Below, one piece after another: positions 27,367-35,768 of a stretch of DNA of 60,051 nucleotides. Position numbers and translations under genes: made by a program. The notes beneath the pieces are model-generated. The model saw nothing but the letters and a program-made list of their open reading frames with translations, was not told the origin of the DNA and searched no databases. Source of the DNA: Mesorhizobium sp. WSM3859 (GTDB lineage Bacteria > Pseudomonadota > Alphaproteobacteria > Rhizobiales > Rhizobiaceae). How positions within the stretch are numbered: the stretch's first letter is position 1; the number at the start of each line of letters is the position of its first letter. The stretch covers positions 1 to 60,051 of the forward strand of contig NZ_NSGG01000025.1 in the NCBI RefSeq assembly GCF_002295065.1. The letters are read 5' to 3'.

Positions 27367-29853
27367 ATGCAAGCGAGATCGGAGCGAGCGACCCTTAAAT
27401 CAATCCTGTTTGCGGACCTGGCTCAGTATAGCCGGCTAACCGCAGCCGATGAACTTGGAACACTGGATCTCGTTTCGCAGTGTTTCCAACTCTTCCAAAC
27501 CCATTGCGAGGAATTCGGCGCCGAGTTCATCAAGACGACAGGCGACGGGGTCCTGATACTGTTCGACGGTGTATCGAACGCCATCGACTACGCTATTTTC
27601 ATGCAGGATAGCCTGGCTGACCTACTGGACGGGAGAGCGTTCCACAGTCGATTCCGGATCGGATTGCATATTGGAGAGGTTCATCGCCGTGACGGCGACG
27701 TGTTCGGCCATGCGATAAACGTGGCCGCCCGGGTGCAGGCCATGGCCGAGTCAGGCGGTGTGTGTGTCACCCAGGACGTCTACTGGGCGGCCCGCAACAC
27801 CGGGCGGTGGCGTTTTCGGTTCGCCGGTCGGCCGGCCTTGAAGAACATGCCTGAGCCGCTGACGCTCTACAACGTCGTTGCCTCCAACCTCGCGGATGTC
27901 CCGGATAACGGCCATCAGCGACTGATTTCGGTCATCGATGGGCTTGGCCTTTACCGGGAAGATGGCGAAGCAATCGCATTGCGTTCCCCGAAAGCGCAGG
28001 CCCTGATCGGATATCTCGCACTGTCCAGCAATTTTCAGGAGGTGCATGACCGGCTGGCTACCTTGATCTGGCCAGAACGAAGCCCGGTAGCCGCGCGGCG
28101 TGCGATGGCGAACTGCCTGCAGATCGCCGAAAGATCAATTGCGGGCAACTCGGCGGCAGGAATTCTCAGGCGCGGAAATATTATCGGGTTGAGCCCGTCG
28201 CGCATAACCGTCGATGCCGTTCGCATGTTGAAGGATCTTGGAGAGGGCAAGATCGACGAGCTGCTGCTCAGACGATCGGATTGGTCCGATGCGATCCTGT
28301 TTGGCCTGGAAGACACCAGCGACCTGTTCAGCGCCTGGCTGAGCGTCACCAGGCACAACTGGCGTGACCACGCACTTGAGGCCTTGGAGGCCATGCTGGA
28401 ACGCTTCGAGATAGCCGAACCTGCAATGCGCAGGGCGGCAAATGCCCTCTTGGTGCTCGAGCCCAGCCATGAGCGCGCCGCGCGCTGTCTGATCCGCCAC
28501 CATGCGGAACTGCAGAATGTCGCGGCCGCAATGCGCGTCTACGAAAATCTGCGCGACCTTCTGCGCGAACGATATCAGTTGCTGCCGAGCATGGAGACGA
28601 CGGCTTTGGCGGAGGCCCTTAAGGGCCCGGAGCCGCTATTGTCGAACAGAAAGAAACCACCTCGGCCGAGCGGACCCGCGCCAACGCTTGCCGTCGCAAA
28701 ATTTGAGGCTCGAACAAGGAAAATCTCCCTTTTGGTCTGGGGGTTCCGCTCCGAACTAATCGCCAATCTGTCCAAATTTCGGGAGTTCACAGTCATCGAG
28801 TTGAAAGATACCGCAATCGAGAGCCCCGACACGGACTATCTGCTGGCGGCCCAATGCGTGGACAACCAGGACGACATGCAGTTGATCGTCTCGGTAAGCG
28901 ATCCCAACACGAACCAGGTCATTTGGAGCGATTCGTTTCGGTTTTCGCTCGGAAACTGGCTCGCTTTGCAGAAGCAGCTGGTCGGAAGGATTGCTTCCAC
29001 TTTGGAAGTTTACCTTTCGCATGACAGGCTGTCGCGTCAGGTCAGGGGCCCGCCGCACAATCTCAATGTCTATGACGCCTGGTTGCGCGGCGAGGACTTA
29101 CTGACTCGCTGGACACCAGATGCCGAAGACGAGGCCCAAAGGCTGTTCGAAGGCGCGATCGTTGCTGACCCGAACTTCGCCCCTGCCTACGCCAGTTTGG
29201 CCAGCATCCACAATGCGCGACAATTCATCCGGCCGGGAATTGCTGCCGACCCTTCCATAACGGAGAGGGCTGCCGAGCTGGCCCAACGCGCCGTGGCGCT
29301 TGATCCCCTGGATGCACGCAATCATCTGGTCGTCGCCTGGTCGACAGCCATGACCCGACACTTCGAACAGTCGGAAGTGCACTACGAACTGGCCGCCGAA
29401 CTCAACCCCAATAGTCCCAAGACACTGGTGTCGGCTGCTTTGGGTATGGCGTTCATGGGCCGCGTCGATTCTGCGTCGCGCCTGCTGGAACGTGCAATGG
29501 ACTTAACATCCATGTTTTTGGACTATCAGTGGTCGCACATCGCGGTAATCCGCTATTTTGCCGGAGATTTCGAAGGCACAATCGCGGCGGCCGATCGGTC
29601 CAAGAACGCAATCGTCGACACCGCCGGATGGAAAACTGCAGCCCTGTGCAGGCTGGGCAGAACGGATGAAGCTCGTGCGGCGCTGATGCAATTACACACG
29701 TCAATTGCCGCAGCCTGGGCAGGATCTGCGCCTCCGACGCCGAAGGACATCCTGGGCTGGTTTGTAGAAGCCTTCCCGATCAAGCGGGACGAGGATAGGC
29801 GAGATCTGGCGCGGCTATGTCAGGTAGATGTGCACATGCACCAGCTCCCTTGA
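27367..29853 (+). CDS. Class III adenylate cyclase-SARP/BTAD-TPR multidomain protein
   Basis: The 828-residue product has four parts. Residues ~10-165 are a class III cyclase with metal-binding Asp17 and Asp60, purine-specifying Lys56 and Asp111, and the transition-state pair Asn118/Arg122, so it should be active on ATP. Residues ~185-430 match a SARP-type regulator (winged helix KAQALIGYLALS and a helical BTAD). About 445-560 resembles the TolB-like linker seen in rhizobial cyclases. From ~570 to 805 run TPR units (PNFAPAYASLASIHNA, PNSPKTLVSAALGMAFMGR). It has no transmembrane segment. It is divergent from YcaO and could couple cAMP signalling to control of that gene. Confidence 0.87.
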   Translation: MQARSERATLKSILFADLAQYSRLTAADELGTLDLVSQCFQLFQTHCEEFGAEFIKTTGDGVLILFDGVSNAIDYAIFMQDSLADLLDGRAFHSRFRIGLHIGEVHRRDGDVFGHAINVAARVQAMAESGGVCVTQDVYWAARNTGRWRFRFAGRPALKNMPEPLTLYNVVASNLADVPDNGHQRLISVIDGLGLYREDGEAIALRSPKAQALIGYLALSSNFQEVHDRLATLIWPERSPVAARRAMANCLQIAERSIAGNSAAGILRRGNIIGLSPSRITVDAVRMLKDLGEGKIDELLLRRSDWSDAILFGLEDTSDLFSAWLSVTRHNWRDHALEALEAMLERFEIAEPAMRRAANALLVLEPSHERAARCLIRHHAELQNVAAAMRVYENLRDLLRERYQLLPSMETTALAEALKGPEPLLSNRKKPPRPSGPAPTLAVAKFEARTRKISLLVWGFRSELIANLSKFREFTVIELKDTAIESPDTDYLLAAQCVDNQDDMQLIVSVSDPNTNQVIWSDSFRFSLGNWLALQKQLVGRIASTLEVYLSHDRLSRQVRGPPHNLNVYDAWLRGEDLLTRWTPDAEDEAQRLFEGAIVADPNFAPAYASLASIHNARQFIRPGIAADPSITERAAELAQRAVALDPLDARNHLVVAWSTAMTRHFEQSEVHYELAAELNPNSPKTLVSAALGMAFMGRVDSASRLLERAMDLTSMFLDYQWSHIAVIRYFAGDFEGTIAAADRSKNAIVDTAGWKTAALCRLGRTDEARAALMQLHTSIAAAWAGSAPPTPKDILGWFVEAFPIKRDEDRRDLARLCQVDVHMHQLP

Positions 29854-29992
29854 TGCATCAGCCAGCACTACGCCATCATCGATGGCCGCCAAACTCGCAG
29901 GGCTTTGAGCCCGATGAGAGAAATTAGAAACTGCTGACTTTGTGCCGATCGTTTGATAAGCTCATGCTAAAATACGGCCAGGGGGGAATACT

Positions 29993-31564
29993 ATGGCCCG
30001 CCATGCTCAAAAAGCTTATCTCGTCAGCGAGAACGACCGTATCTTGCTATTTGAGCGTCGCAAGACCCCAAAGGACGTTGGCCACGAAGAATTCCTGGCG
30101 TTGGTCCGCGCAGCCAATATGCCCGCCTACAAGCACATCTTCGGACGGCACCAAGGCAAAACGCTTCCGTCCATAAAGGCTCTGGTGGCGCTTGGAGAGG
30201 CACTTGCCCGCAAGCCCTATGCCTCGTCGGATGATAGCGATATCCCGGCAGGGTACACATATTTCGGCCAGTTTATTTTCCACGACATCAGTTTCATGGG
30301 ACCGGGTAAGGACCCCGCGAACGATAGAACACCCGCGCTCGACCTCGACAGCGTGCTCCCGATTGACGCATCCTTTATGCCGGGGACCGGCTGTCATGAC
30401 TCCGGACCGTTGCCGATAGGCTGTACGTCAGGCAGCGTGGTCATGGCTGAAGACCTGCCTCGCGTCGATCTCGGACTGCCCGAGGAAGGCAAGCCGCTGA
30501 TAATGGACAACCGCAACGATGATTTCTTGCCGTTGGCGCAGTGTCATGTGACCCTGTTAAAGTTTTTCAATGCCATTGCGAAAAGAGAAGGCTACGACCC
30601 CGCTAGGAAGAGTTCTTCCGACAAAGTGTGGTGGCAGAACGTCCGCCGCATTTGGCTGCAGCATTTTCAATCTGCGGTCTTGCACGACTATCTACCGCGC
30701 ATCGTAGATCGATCCTCTTTTCGCAGTGTAATGCAACACGGCCGCTGCGTCGTTAAGGCCGGAGCATCGTCTCAAAATCCAGATTGGCTTCCTATCGAAT
30801 TTGGAGCGGCGGTCGCACGTTTTGGCCACAGCATGATCAGGGATGCATACCGACCGTGGAATCGGATCGAGGGGTTGGCGCGCCTGTCCGAATTTATGGA
30901 ATCCAGCTACGCAAATTCCGGCGACAAATTGAACTCATCGGCTCACCGCCTTCTAAGAAACTGGGTCACGAACTGGTTTCTGTTGCTGGATTTTTCTGGC
31001 ACCGCGTATGATGCGCTGGCGACTGAACCGATCAAGGCAAACAAGATCGATCTTAGCCTCTCCCCTGCATTGGCAAGCTTGCCCAGCTGCCTGTTCGACG
31101 AAGTGTGCTGCAACCCGGCTCCGGGGGACGTGTTCGGACTGGCTGAGGAGACCATGAAGACGGGCCATGAGCTGGGCCTCGCCACTGCGCAACATGCTGT
31201 CTCTTTGACCAACGCTGCATTGGTTTCAAAGCAGCAGCCGCCCCTGGCCTACCTTTTGCCGGAACAAATTCCGACGGACGATCCATCGATCCGGCAGGCC
31301 TTCACCGACCACCCCGCCCTGCTAACCCGAACGCCCCTTTGGTATTACATCCTGAGAGAGGCAGAGCATTTTGGCGGTGGGTGCCACTTGGGTCCGCTGG
31401 GAAGTCGCATCGTGATGGAAACAGTTCACGCCGCGATTGAATCAAGCGCAAACTCGATTCTTTCTCAGCCGGCGTGGCGACCAGAGCTGCCATCCGCGAA
31501 TTTCAGATATTTCTCTATGCCCGACCTGGTTGCTACGGCGGGACATCCGAATCCAATTGGCTAA
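29993..31564 (+). CDS. Animal-type haem peroxidase family protein
   Basis: A 523-residue protein of the peroxidase-cyclooxygenase superfamily. The distal site is YFGQFIFHDISFMG (His97, Asp98), where the family norm is FxDHD, and the proximal haem ligand is His278 in VARFGHSMIRDAY, preceded by Arg275. The C-terminal LGPLGSRIVMETVHAA pattern is also typical. There is no signal peptide. GGGGGG lies nine bases before the ATG. The gene for a 157-residue protein follows 14 bases later, so they are one operon. Relatives oxidise halides, fatty acids or small organics; the substrate here is unknown. Confidence 0.85.
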   Translation: MARHAQKAYLVSENDRILLFERRKTPKDVGHEEFLALVRAANMPAYKHIFGRHQGKTLPSIKALVALGEALARKPYASSDDSDIPAGYTYFGQFIFHDISFMGPGKDPANDRTPALDLDSVLPIDASFMPGTGCHDSGPLPIGCTSGSVVMAEDLPRVDLGLPEEGKPLIMDNRNDDFLPLAQCHVTLLKFFNAIAKREGYDPARKSSSDKVWWQNVRRIWLQHFQSAVLHDYLPRIVDRSSFRSVMQHGRCVVKAGASSQNPDWLPIEFGAAVARFGHSMIRDAYRPWNRIEGLARLSEFMESSYANSGDKLNSSAHRLLRNWVTNWFLLLDFSGTAYDALATEPIKANKIDLSLSPALASLPSCLFDEVCCNPAPGDVFGLAEETMKTGHELGLATAQHAVSLTNAALVSKQQPPLAYLLPEQIPTDDPSIRQAFTDHPALLTRTPLWYYILREAEHFGGGCHLGPLGSRIVMETVHAAIESSANSILSQPAWRPELPSANFRYFSMPDLVATAGHPNPIG

Positions 31565-31578
31565 ATGGAGGGAGGAAA

Positions 31579-32052
31579 ATGGCTAAGCTTAAAATCTTTA
31601 AGGACAACAACTTCAACGCTGAAATTCCGAGCGCGGACGGGTATGTGAATGTCACGAAAAACCTTATCCTGACCGCCAACAGCTATGACTATTTTAGGGC
31701 AAACAACCACAAGGCGGAGAGGCCTAGCCTGCTGACCGGCCACGCCGGATACGAGGGGCACACAAAACTAAAAGTTTATCACGAGCTGGCAGCCGGCGGT
31801 TCTGCGGAAATTACAGACGCAAATTGCACGATTGAGGTCACCGAGGATCAGAAAAAGCCAAATGGGGGCAACCCGTCAAAGTTTAATATCGGATTTCCGC
31901 CAGACCGGCCGCTAACGGTTAATTATCTCAAGCCGTATGTGCAGGTTCTTGGCAGCATATTGTTTGATCCAAGCGAGCCGGACGGTGACAAGAGGCTGGA
32001 GCGTGCATGTCAATTCCTTTTCGGCATGATGCTGCTAACCCGCTGCCGCTGA
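31579..32052 (+). CDS. Hypothetical protein co-transcribed with the peroxidase
   Basis: A 157-residue protein starting MAKLKIFKDNNFNAEIPSAD, with GGAGG seven bases upstream. It is polar, probably mostly beta-strand in its first 110 residues, with one Cys at ANCTIEV and two near the end. No signal peptide or known domain is recognised. It follows the peroxidase by 14 bases and probably acts with it, as partner, substrate carrier or target. Its codon usage is less GC-rich than the surrounding core genes. Confidence 0.65.
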   Translation: MAKLKIFKDNNFNAEIPSADGYVNVTKNLILTANSYDYFRANNHKAERPSLLTGHAGYEGHTKLKVYHELAAGGSAEITDANCTIEVTEDQKKPNGGNPSKFNIGFPPDRPLTVNYLKPYVQVLGSILFDPSEPDGDKRLERACQFLFGMMLLTRCR

Positions 32053-32203
32053 CGTGTGGTCGCGGTGCGGCTCCTCTCGCAGCATTGCCCTTAAGCCTGT
32101 AGGTCGCCGTCCCGGCTCCTCAAAATGCGGAGCTTAGCCGCGCTAGGCGGGGAAGTCCCAGCCTAGGAGCTATTTCCCTTGGCGATCCCCGGCGCCAGAC
32201 AGC

Positions 32204-32232
32204 AAAAAGGCCCGGTTTCCCGGGCCCTTTAT
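32204..32232 (-). terminator. Rho-independent terminator of tRNA-Gly
   Basis: GGCCCGG (32209-32215) pairs with CCGGGCC (32220-32226) around a four-base loop, and on the minus strand a TTTTT run follows directly. It ends the tRNA transcript 23 bases past the CCA. Confidence 0.8.
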
Positions 32233-32254
32233 GCTTTTCAAATCTAAGAAGATT

Positions 32255-32329
32255 TGGAGCGGGTGAGGCGATTCGAACGCCCGACCCCAACCTTGGCAAG
32301 GTTGTGCTCTACCCCTGAGCTACACCCGC
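32255..32329 (-). tRNA. tRNA-Gly (anticodon GCC)
   Basis: The minus strand folds into a complete cloverleaf: acceptor GCGGGTG/CACCCGC, anticodon stem CAACC/GGTTG with loop TTGCCAA (anticodon GCC), T stem GGGCG/CGCCT with TTCGAAT loop, discriminator T and an encoded CCA. Length is 75 including CCA. It borders the low-GC region 24.0-32.1 kb on its 3' side, the usual position for island insertion, but no duplicated tRNA end was found. Confidence 0.95.
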
Positions 32330-32548
32330 TCGCGCGGCCTCGGCCGCAAGCCGGGCCTATATGGCCGAAGAGCGCGGCGATTGCAACAGGGAAATGACGG
32401 TCTTTTTTCCACGGCCCGCAAGCGCCTGAAGGCAGGGCCGCAATTCAGCGATTCGGTCAAACGCCGGGCTGCTCGAGCCGGCGTGGCCTTGCGGGAATGC
32501 CGCGGTTCGCCGTAAACGGCATGACGTTTCCCGACCACGCGAGGACCG

Positions 32549-33043
32549 ATGCCGAAGACCGAAGCCGAGCTCAACCAATTTCTTGCCGATCTCGGCATTT
32601 CCGTCTCGACGGTCAGGCACCCGCCGCTGTTCACGGTTGCCGATTCGCAGGCGCTGCGCGGCGAGATCCATGGCGGCCACACCAAGAACCTGTTCCTCAA
32701 GGACAAGAAGGACAATTTCTTCCTCGTCACCGTCGGCGAGGAGGCCGTGGTCGACCTGAAGCAGATCCATCACCTCATCGGCGCCGCCGGCAGGGTCTCG
32801 TTCGGCAGGCCGGAAATGCTGATGGAGCTGCTCGGTGTCATTCCCGGCGCGGTCACGGTTTTCGGCCTGATCAACGACACGGAAGGGAAGGTCAAGGTGG
32901 TGCTCGACCAGGAATTGATGAGCCACGACGTCATCAACGGTCATCCGCTGACCAATGAGGCGACGACCTCCATCGCCGCCGCCGATCTGATCAGATTCGT
33001 CGAGGCAACCGGCCACGATCCTGTTATCCTGAAAGTCTCATAA
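32549..33043 (+). CDS. YbaK/ProX-type aminoacyl-tRNA deacylase
   Basis: A 164-residue INS-domain editing protein. VRHPPLFTVADSQAL, GGHTKNLFLKDKKDNFFLVT and the C-terminal HPLTNEATTSIAAADLIRFV are characteristic of ProX/PrdX, the free-standing domain that hydrolyses Ala-tRNA(Pro) and so guards proline codons. It lies 200 bases from tRNA-Gly on the opposite strand. The next gene (thioredoxin/TPR) is in the same direction about 100 bases on. Confidence 0.9.
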   Translation: MPKTEAELNQFLADLGISVSTVRHPPLFTVADSQALRGEIHGGHTKNLFLKDKKDNFFLVTVGEEAVVDLKQIHHLIGAAGRVSFGRPEMLMELLGVIPGAVTVFGLINDTEGKVKVVLDQELMSHDVINGHPLTNEATTSIAAADLIRFVEATGHDPVILKVS

Positions 33044-33146
33044 TCTTGAAAGTCAGGGCTTGATCGCCACATGGAAGGCGGTTCCAAAATCCGACAATGA
33101 CGCGCCGGGCGCCGACGCCTGGGAGCGCGACCGAAAGGGCGACACG

Positions 33147-34139
33147 ATGAGCGACAACAATCCGTATAGCGGCGCGTTCGGCGGCAATAGCGGCCAGTAC
33201 GCCCAGACGGTGCAATATGGCGGCGGAGACCGCCCCAAGGTTTCGCTGGCCGAGGCGCCGGCGGCGGCCGAGCTGATCAAGGACACCACCACCGCGACTT
33301 TCGCCGCCGACGTCATCCAGGAATCGCGGCGCCAGCCGGTGCTGGTCGATTTCTGGGCGCCATGGTGCGGGCCCTGCAAGCAGCTTACGCCGCAGCTCGA
33401 AAAGGCGGTCAAGGCGGCCGGCGGCAAGGTCAAGCTGGTCAAGATGAACATCGACGACCATCCCTCGATCGCCGGCCAGCTCGGCATCCAGTCGATCCCC
33501 GCGGTCATCGCCTTCAAGGACGGCCAGCCGGTCGACGGCTTCATGGGCGCCATTCCCGAAAGCCAGATCAACCAGTTCATCCAGAAGGTCGGCGGCAAGG
33601 GCGGCGGCGCGCCGCAGATCGCCGACGCGCTGGCCGCCGCCGCCGAGGCGCGCACGGCCGGCGACGTGCAGACCGCGGCCGACATCTACGACGCGATCCT
33701 CGAGCAGGCGCCGGAGACGCTCGAGGCGGTCGCGGGTCTGGGCGAGATCCTGTTCGATGCCGGCGACGCGGAAGGCGCCGAGGCCGTGCTCGCCCGAGCG
33801 CCCGAGGACAAGAAGGACGCGCCGGCGCTGGCCGCGCTGCGCGCCAAGATGACGCTGGCGGCCGAAGCGGCCGCGCTCGGCAATCCGGCCGAGCTCGAGC
33901 GCCGGCTCGCTGCCAATCCGGCCGACCATCAGGCGCGCTTCGACCTGGCGATGATCCAGAATGCGCGCGGCGAGCGCAATGCCGCCGCCGACAATCTGCT
34001 GGCGATCGTCAAGGCCGACCGGACTTGGAACGATGACGGCGCCCGGGCGCAGTTGCTAAAACTGTTCGAGGCCTGGGGCATGACCGACGAGGCGACGCTG
34101 GCGGCCCGCCGCAAGCTGTCGTCGCTGCTGTTCTCGTAG
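33147..34139 (+). CDS. Thioredoxin-TPR protein (YbbN/CnoX type)
   Basis: A 330-residue protein: a glycine-rich N-terminal tail of about 45 residues, a thioredoxin domain with the full CGPC active site (WAPWCGPCKQL) up to about residue 155, then TPR-like helices to the end. E. coli YbbN/CnoX has this layout but an altered active site; here CGPC is intact, as in alphaproteobacterial holdase-oxidoreductases. It likely protects clients from over-oxidation and hands them to chaperones. ATG at 33147 follows AAAGGG. Confidence 0.9.
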   Translation: MSDNNPYSGAFGGNSGQYAQTVQYGGGDRPKVSLAEAPAAAELIKDTTTATFAADVIQESRRQPVLVDFWAPWCGPCKQLTPQLEKAVKAAGGKVKLVKMNIDDHPSIAGQLGIQSIPAVIAFKDGQPVDGFMGAIPESQINQFIQKVGGKGGGAPQIADALAAAAEARTAGDVQTAADIYDAILEQAPETLEAVAGLGEILFDAGDAEGAEAVLARAPEDKKDAPALAALRAKMTLAAEAAALGNPAELERRLAANPADHQARFDLAMIQNARGERNAAADNLLAIVKADRTWNDDGARAQLLKLFEAWGMTDEATLAARRKLSSLLFS

Positions 34140-34184
34140 AGCGGTTTCGGCGTTTCACGGAATCCCGAAGCGCTCCAAGTCGTT

Positions 34185-34380
34185 GTTCTGACGCAATTCC
34201 GGACGGGAAAGCCATTTCACACTTTTCCTGGAATTGCTCTAAAGCGCGTCGCGATCTTTCAGATTCGCTCCATGCGCTTTAGGTTTTTGATTTTGCGCAT
34301 GTCTTTATCCCGAAACCGGGTCCCACTTTCGGGAGACATGCTTTAGGTTTGGTCTTGCGCAATTCCGGACGGAGGTGGCC
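34185..34380. repeat. Mosaic of dispersed short repeats (family F)
   Basis: Two GCAATTCCGGACGG cores (about 34191 and 34362) flank AATTGCTCTAAAGCGCGTCG, the motif CAGATTCGCTCCATGCGCTT and the arms CCCGAAACCGGG / CCCACTTTCGGG. Degenerate versions of parts occur at 25061-25110 and 42540-42600. It is non-coding and of the type spread through Mesorhizobium genomes. Confidence 0.6.
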
Positions 34381-34402
34381 GCGCACTTGTCGCGGGATTG
34401 CG

Positions 34403-34442
34403 CTCAAGTTTTTTGCCGGCTGTCGCGGCCGGCAGGCTTGAG
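34403..34442. repeat. Nested hairpin upstream of the LON-domain gene
   Basis: CTCAAG (34403-34408) and GCCGGC (34415-34420) pair with GCCGGC (34428-34433) and CTTGAG (34437-34442). It stands about 110 bases before the LON-domain gene. It could be a terminator of the thioredoxin transcript or an RNA element; the rest of 34443-34549 holds nothing recognised. Confidence 0.4.
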
Positions 34443-34549
34443 TGGAAGAGTGTCAGCCCCAGATAAGGGCAGGCTGGCGGTTCGCCGCCAGACCGGGAGA
34501 GGAGGTTGCAGGGTGATGCGCTTGACGGCGTTGCTTTGGGAGGGTCGCG

Positions 34550-35221
34550 GTGCGTGTCGGTAACGCACTCTACCGGCTCGCCAAGGATTTGCCGTCGGCA
34601 ATCCCGGTGTTTCCGCTCGCCGGAGCGCTGCTTCTGCCCGGTGGCCGCATGCCGCTCAACATCTTCGAGCCGCGCTATCTGCAGATGATCGACCAGGCGA
34701 TGGCCGGCTCGCGGGTGATCGGCATGATCCAGCCGAGCCTCGACGGCGCATTGCGCGATGACGGCGAGCCGGAGCTGTGCAGCGTCGGTTGCGCCGGGCG
34801 CATCATCTCGCTCGCCGAGACGGGCGATGGCCGCTACCTGATTTCGCTGCAGGGCGTGTGCCGGTTCCGCATCGTGCAGGAGCTCGCGGCGAAGGCGCCG
34901 TTCCGGCAGTGCAAGATCATGCCGTTTCTCGCCGACCTCGAGGACGATCCGGCCGCCGCCGAGGTCGACCGGCCGGCGCTGCTCAAGGCGTTTCGCGCCT
35001 ATCTGCAGGCCAACGACCTCGAAGCTGACTGGGAAAGCGTCAGCCGCGCCGAAAACGGCATACTAGTCAACGCGCTGTCGATGATGGCGCCCTACGGCCC
35101 GGCCGAGAAGCAGGCGTTGCTGGAGGCGCCGGACCTGAAGACGCGCGCCGAGACGCTGATCGCCATCACGGAGATGACGCTGGCGCGCGAGGATGACGAG
35201 TTTGGCTCCAGTTTACAATAG
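34550..35221 (+). CDS. LON substrate-binding domain protein
   Basis: A 223-residue protein consisting only of the N-terminal domain of Lon protease (AIPVFPLAGALLLPGGRMPLNIFEPRYLQMI near residues 17-47), without ATPase or peptidase parts. Such free-standing LON-domain proteins are common in alphaproteobacteria; function is unproven, possibly substrate recognition. GTG start at 34550 with GGGAGGG six bases upstream. The Trm112 gene follows 23 bases later, probably in the same transcript. Confidence 0.9.
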   Translation: MRVGNALYRLAKDLPSAIPVFPLAGALLLPGGRMPLNIFEPRYLQMIDQAMAGSRVIGMIQPSLDGALRDDGEPELCSVGCAGRIISLAETGDGRYLISLQGVCRFRIVQELAAKAPFRQCKIMPFLADLEDDPAAAEVDRPALLKAFRAYLQANDLEADWESVSRAENGILVNALSMMAPYGPAEKQALLEAPDLKTRAETLIAITEMTLAREDDEFGSSLQ

Positions 35222-35244
35222 TTTGCCGATACGGGGATGGGCTC

Positions 35245-35490
35245 ATGGCGGACGGACGTGACGCTCGAAAGGCTGAGGTCGACCCGAAGCTGCTGGAACT
35301 GCTGGCCTGCCCGCTGACCAAGGGACCGCTGACCTGGGATCCGGAGCGCAGCGAGCTGGTCTCGCGCGTGGCGAAGCTCGCCTATCCGGTGCGCGACGGC
35401 ATCCCGATCATGCTGCCTTCGGAGGCGCGCACGATCTCGGCCGAGGACATGCTGGCGCCACCGCCGCCACGGCTCAGCGGGCCTTCGTGA
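35245..35490 (+). CDS. Trm112 family protein
   Basis: An 81-residue protein of the Trm112/UPF0434 family: LLELLACPLTKGPLTWDPER, then LVSRVAKLAYPVRDGIPIML. In eukaryotes and archaea Trm112 activates tRNA and protein methyltransferases; bacterial members are thought to do likewise. Only one Cys of the ancestral zinc site is kept here. It lies right behind the LON-domain gene. Confidence 0.9.
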   Translation: MADGRDARKAEVDPKLLELLACPLTKGPLTWDPERSELVSRVAKLAYPVRDGIPIMLPSEARTISAEDMLAPPPPRLSGPS

Positions 35491-35545
35491 GCGTGGCTCG
35501 CGCCACGGCGATCACGCGACTTCAGAGATCGGCGTCGCATCTCAT

Positions 35546-35727
35546 ACCTCGTCATCCCAGGGCAAAGCAGCCGCGAAGCGGCGTTGCGGAGACCCTGGGA
35601 TCCATGCCGTGACGCTGGCCACGAAGTGCAACGGGGCAGAATTCTGCACCGTAGCGGCGCTCGCGGGTAACGGCATGGATCCTCGGATCTGCGCTTCCTT
35701 GCTTCGCCCGTGGATGACGAAGGCGTT
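35546..35727. repeat. Mosaic inverted repeat (family E)
   Basis: Carries TCGTCATCCCAGGGCAAAGC on the left and GCTTCGCCCGTGGATGACGA on the right, with GGATCCATGCCGTGACG / CGGCATGGATCC inside. Related copies at 52886-53066 and 55889-56083 share the TCATCC ends and the GGATCCATTCCGTGACG core. It resembles the RIME class of rhizobial intergenic mosaic elements. It fills the gap between convergent genes. Confidence 0.65.
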
Positions 35728-35768
35728 TTTCGCTCCCGTCGCGTTTCCTATTGTGCTGGAAATCGCTG

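Noticed and set aside
26415..27398. 327-codon plus-strand frame opposite YcaO
   Set aside because: Antisense to the conserved YcaO motifs and without family likeness.
32053..32203. Small RNA or gene between the 157-residue protein and the tRNA terminator
   Set aside because: Only imperfect symmetry and no frame or promoter that stands out.
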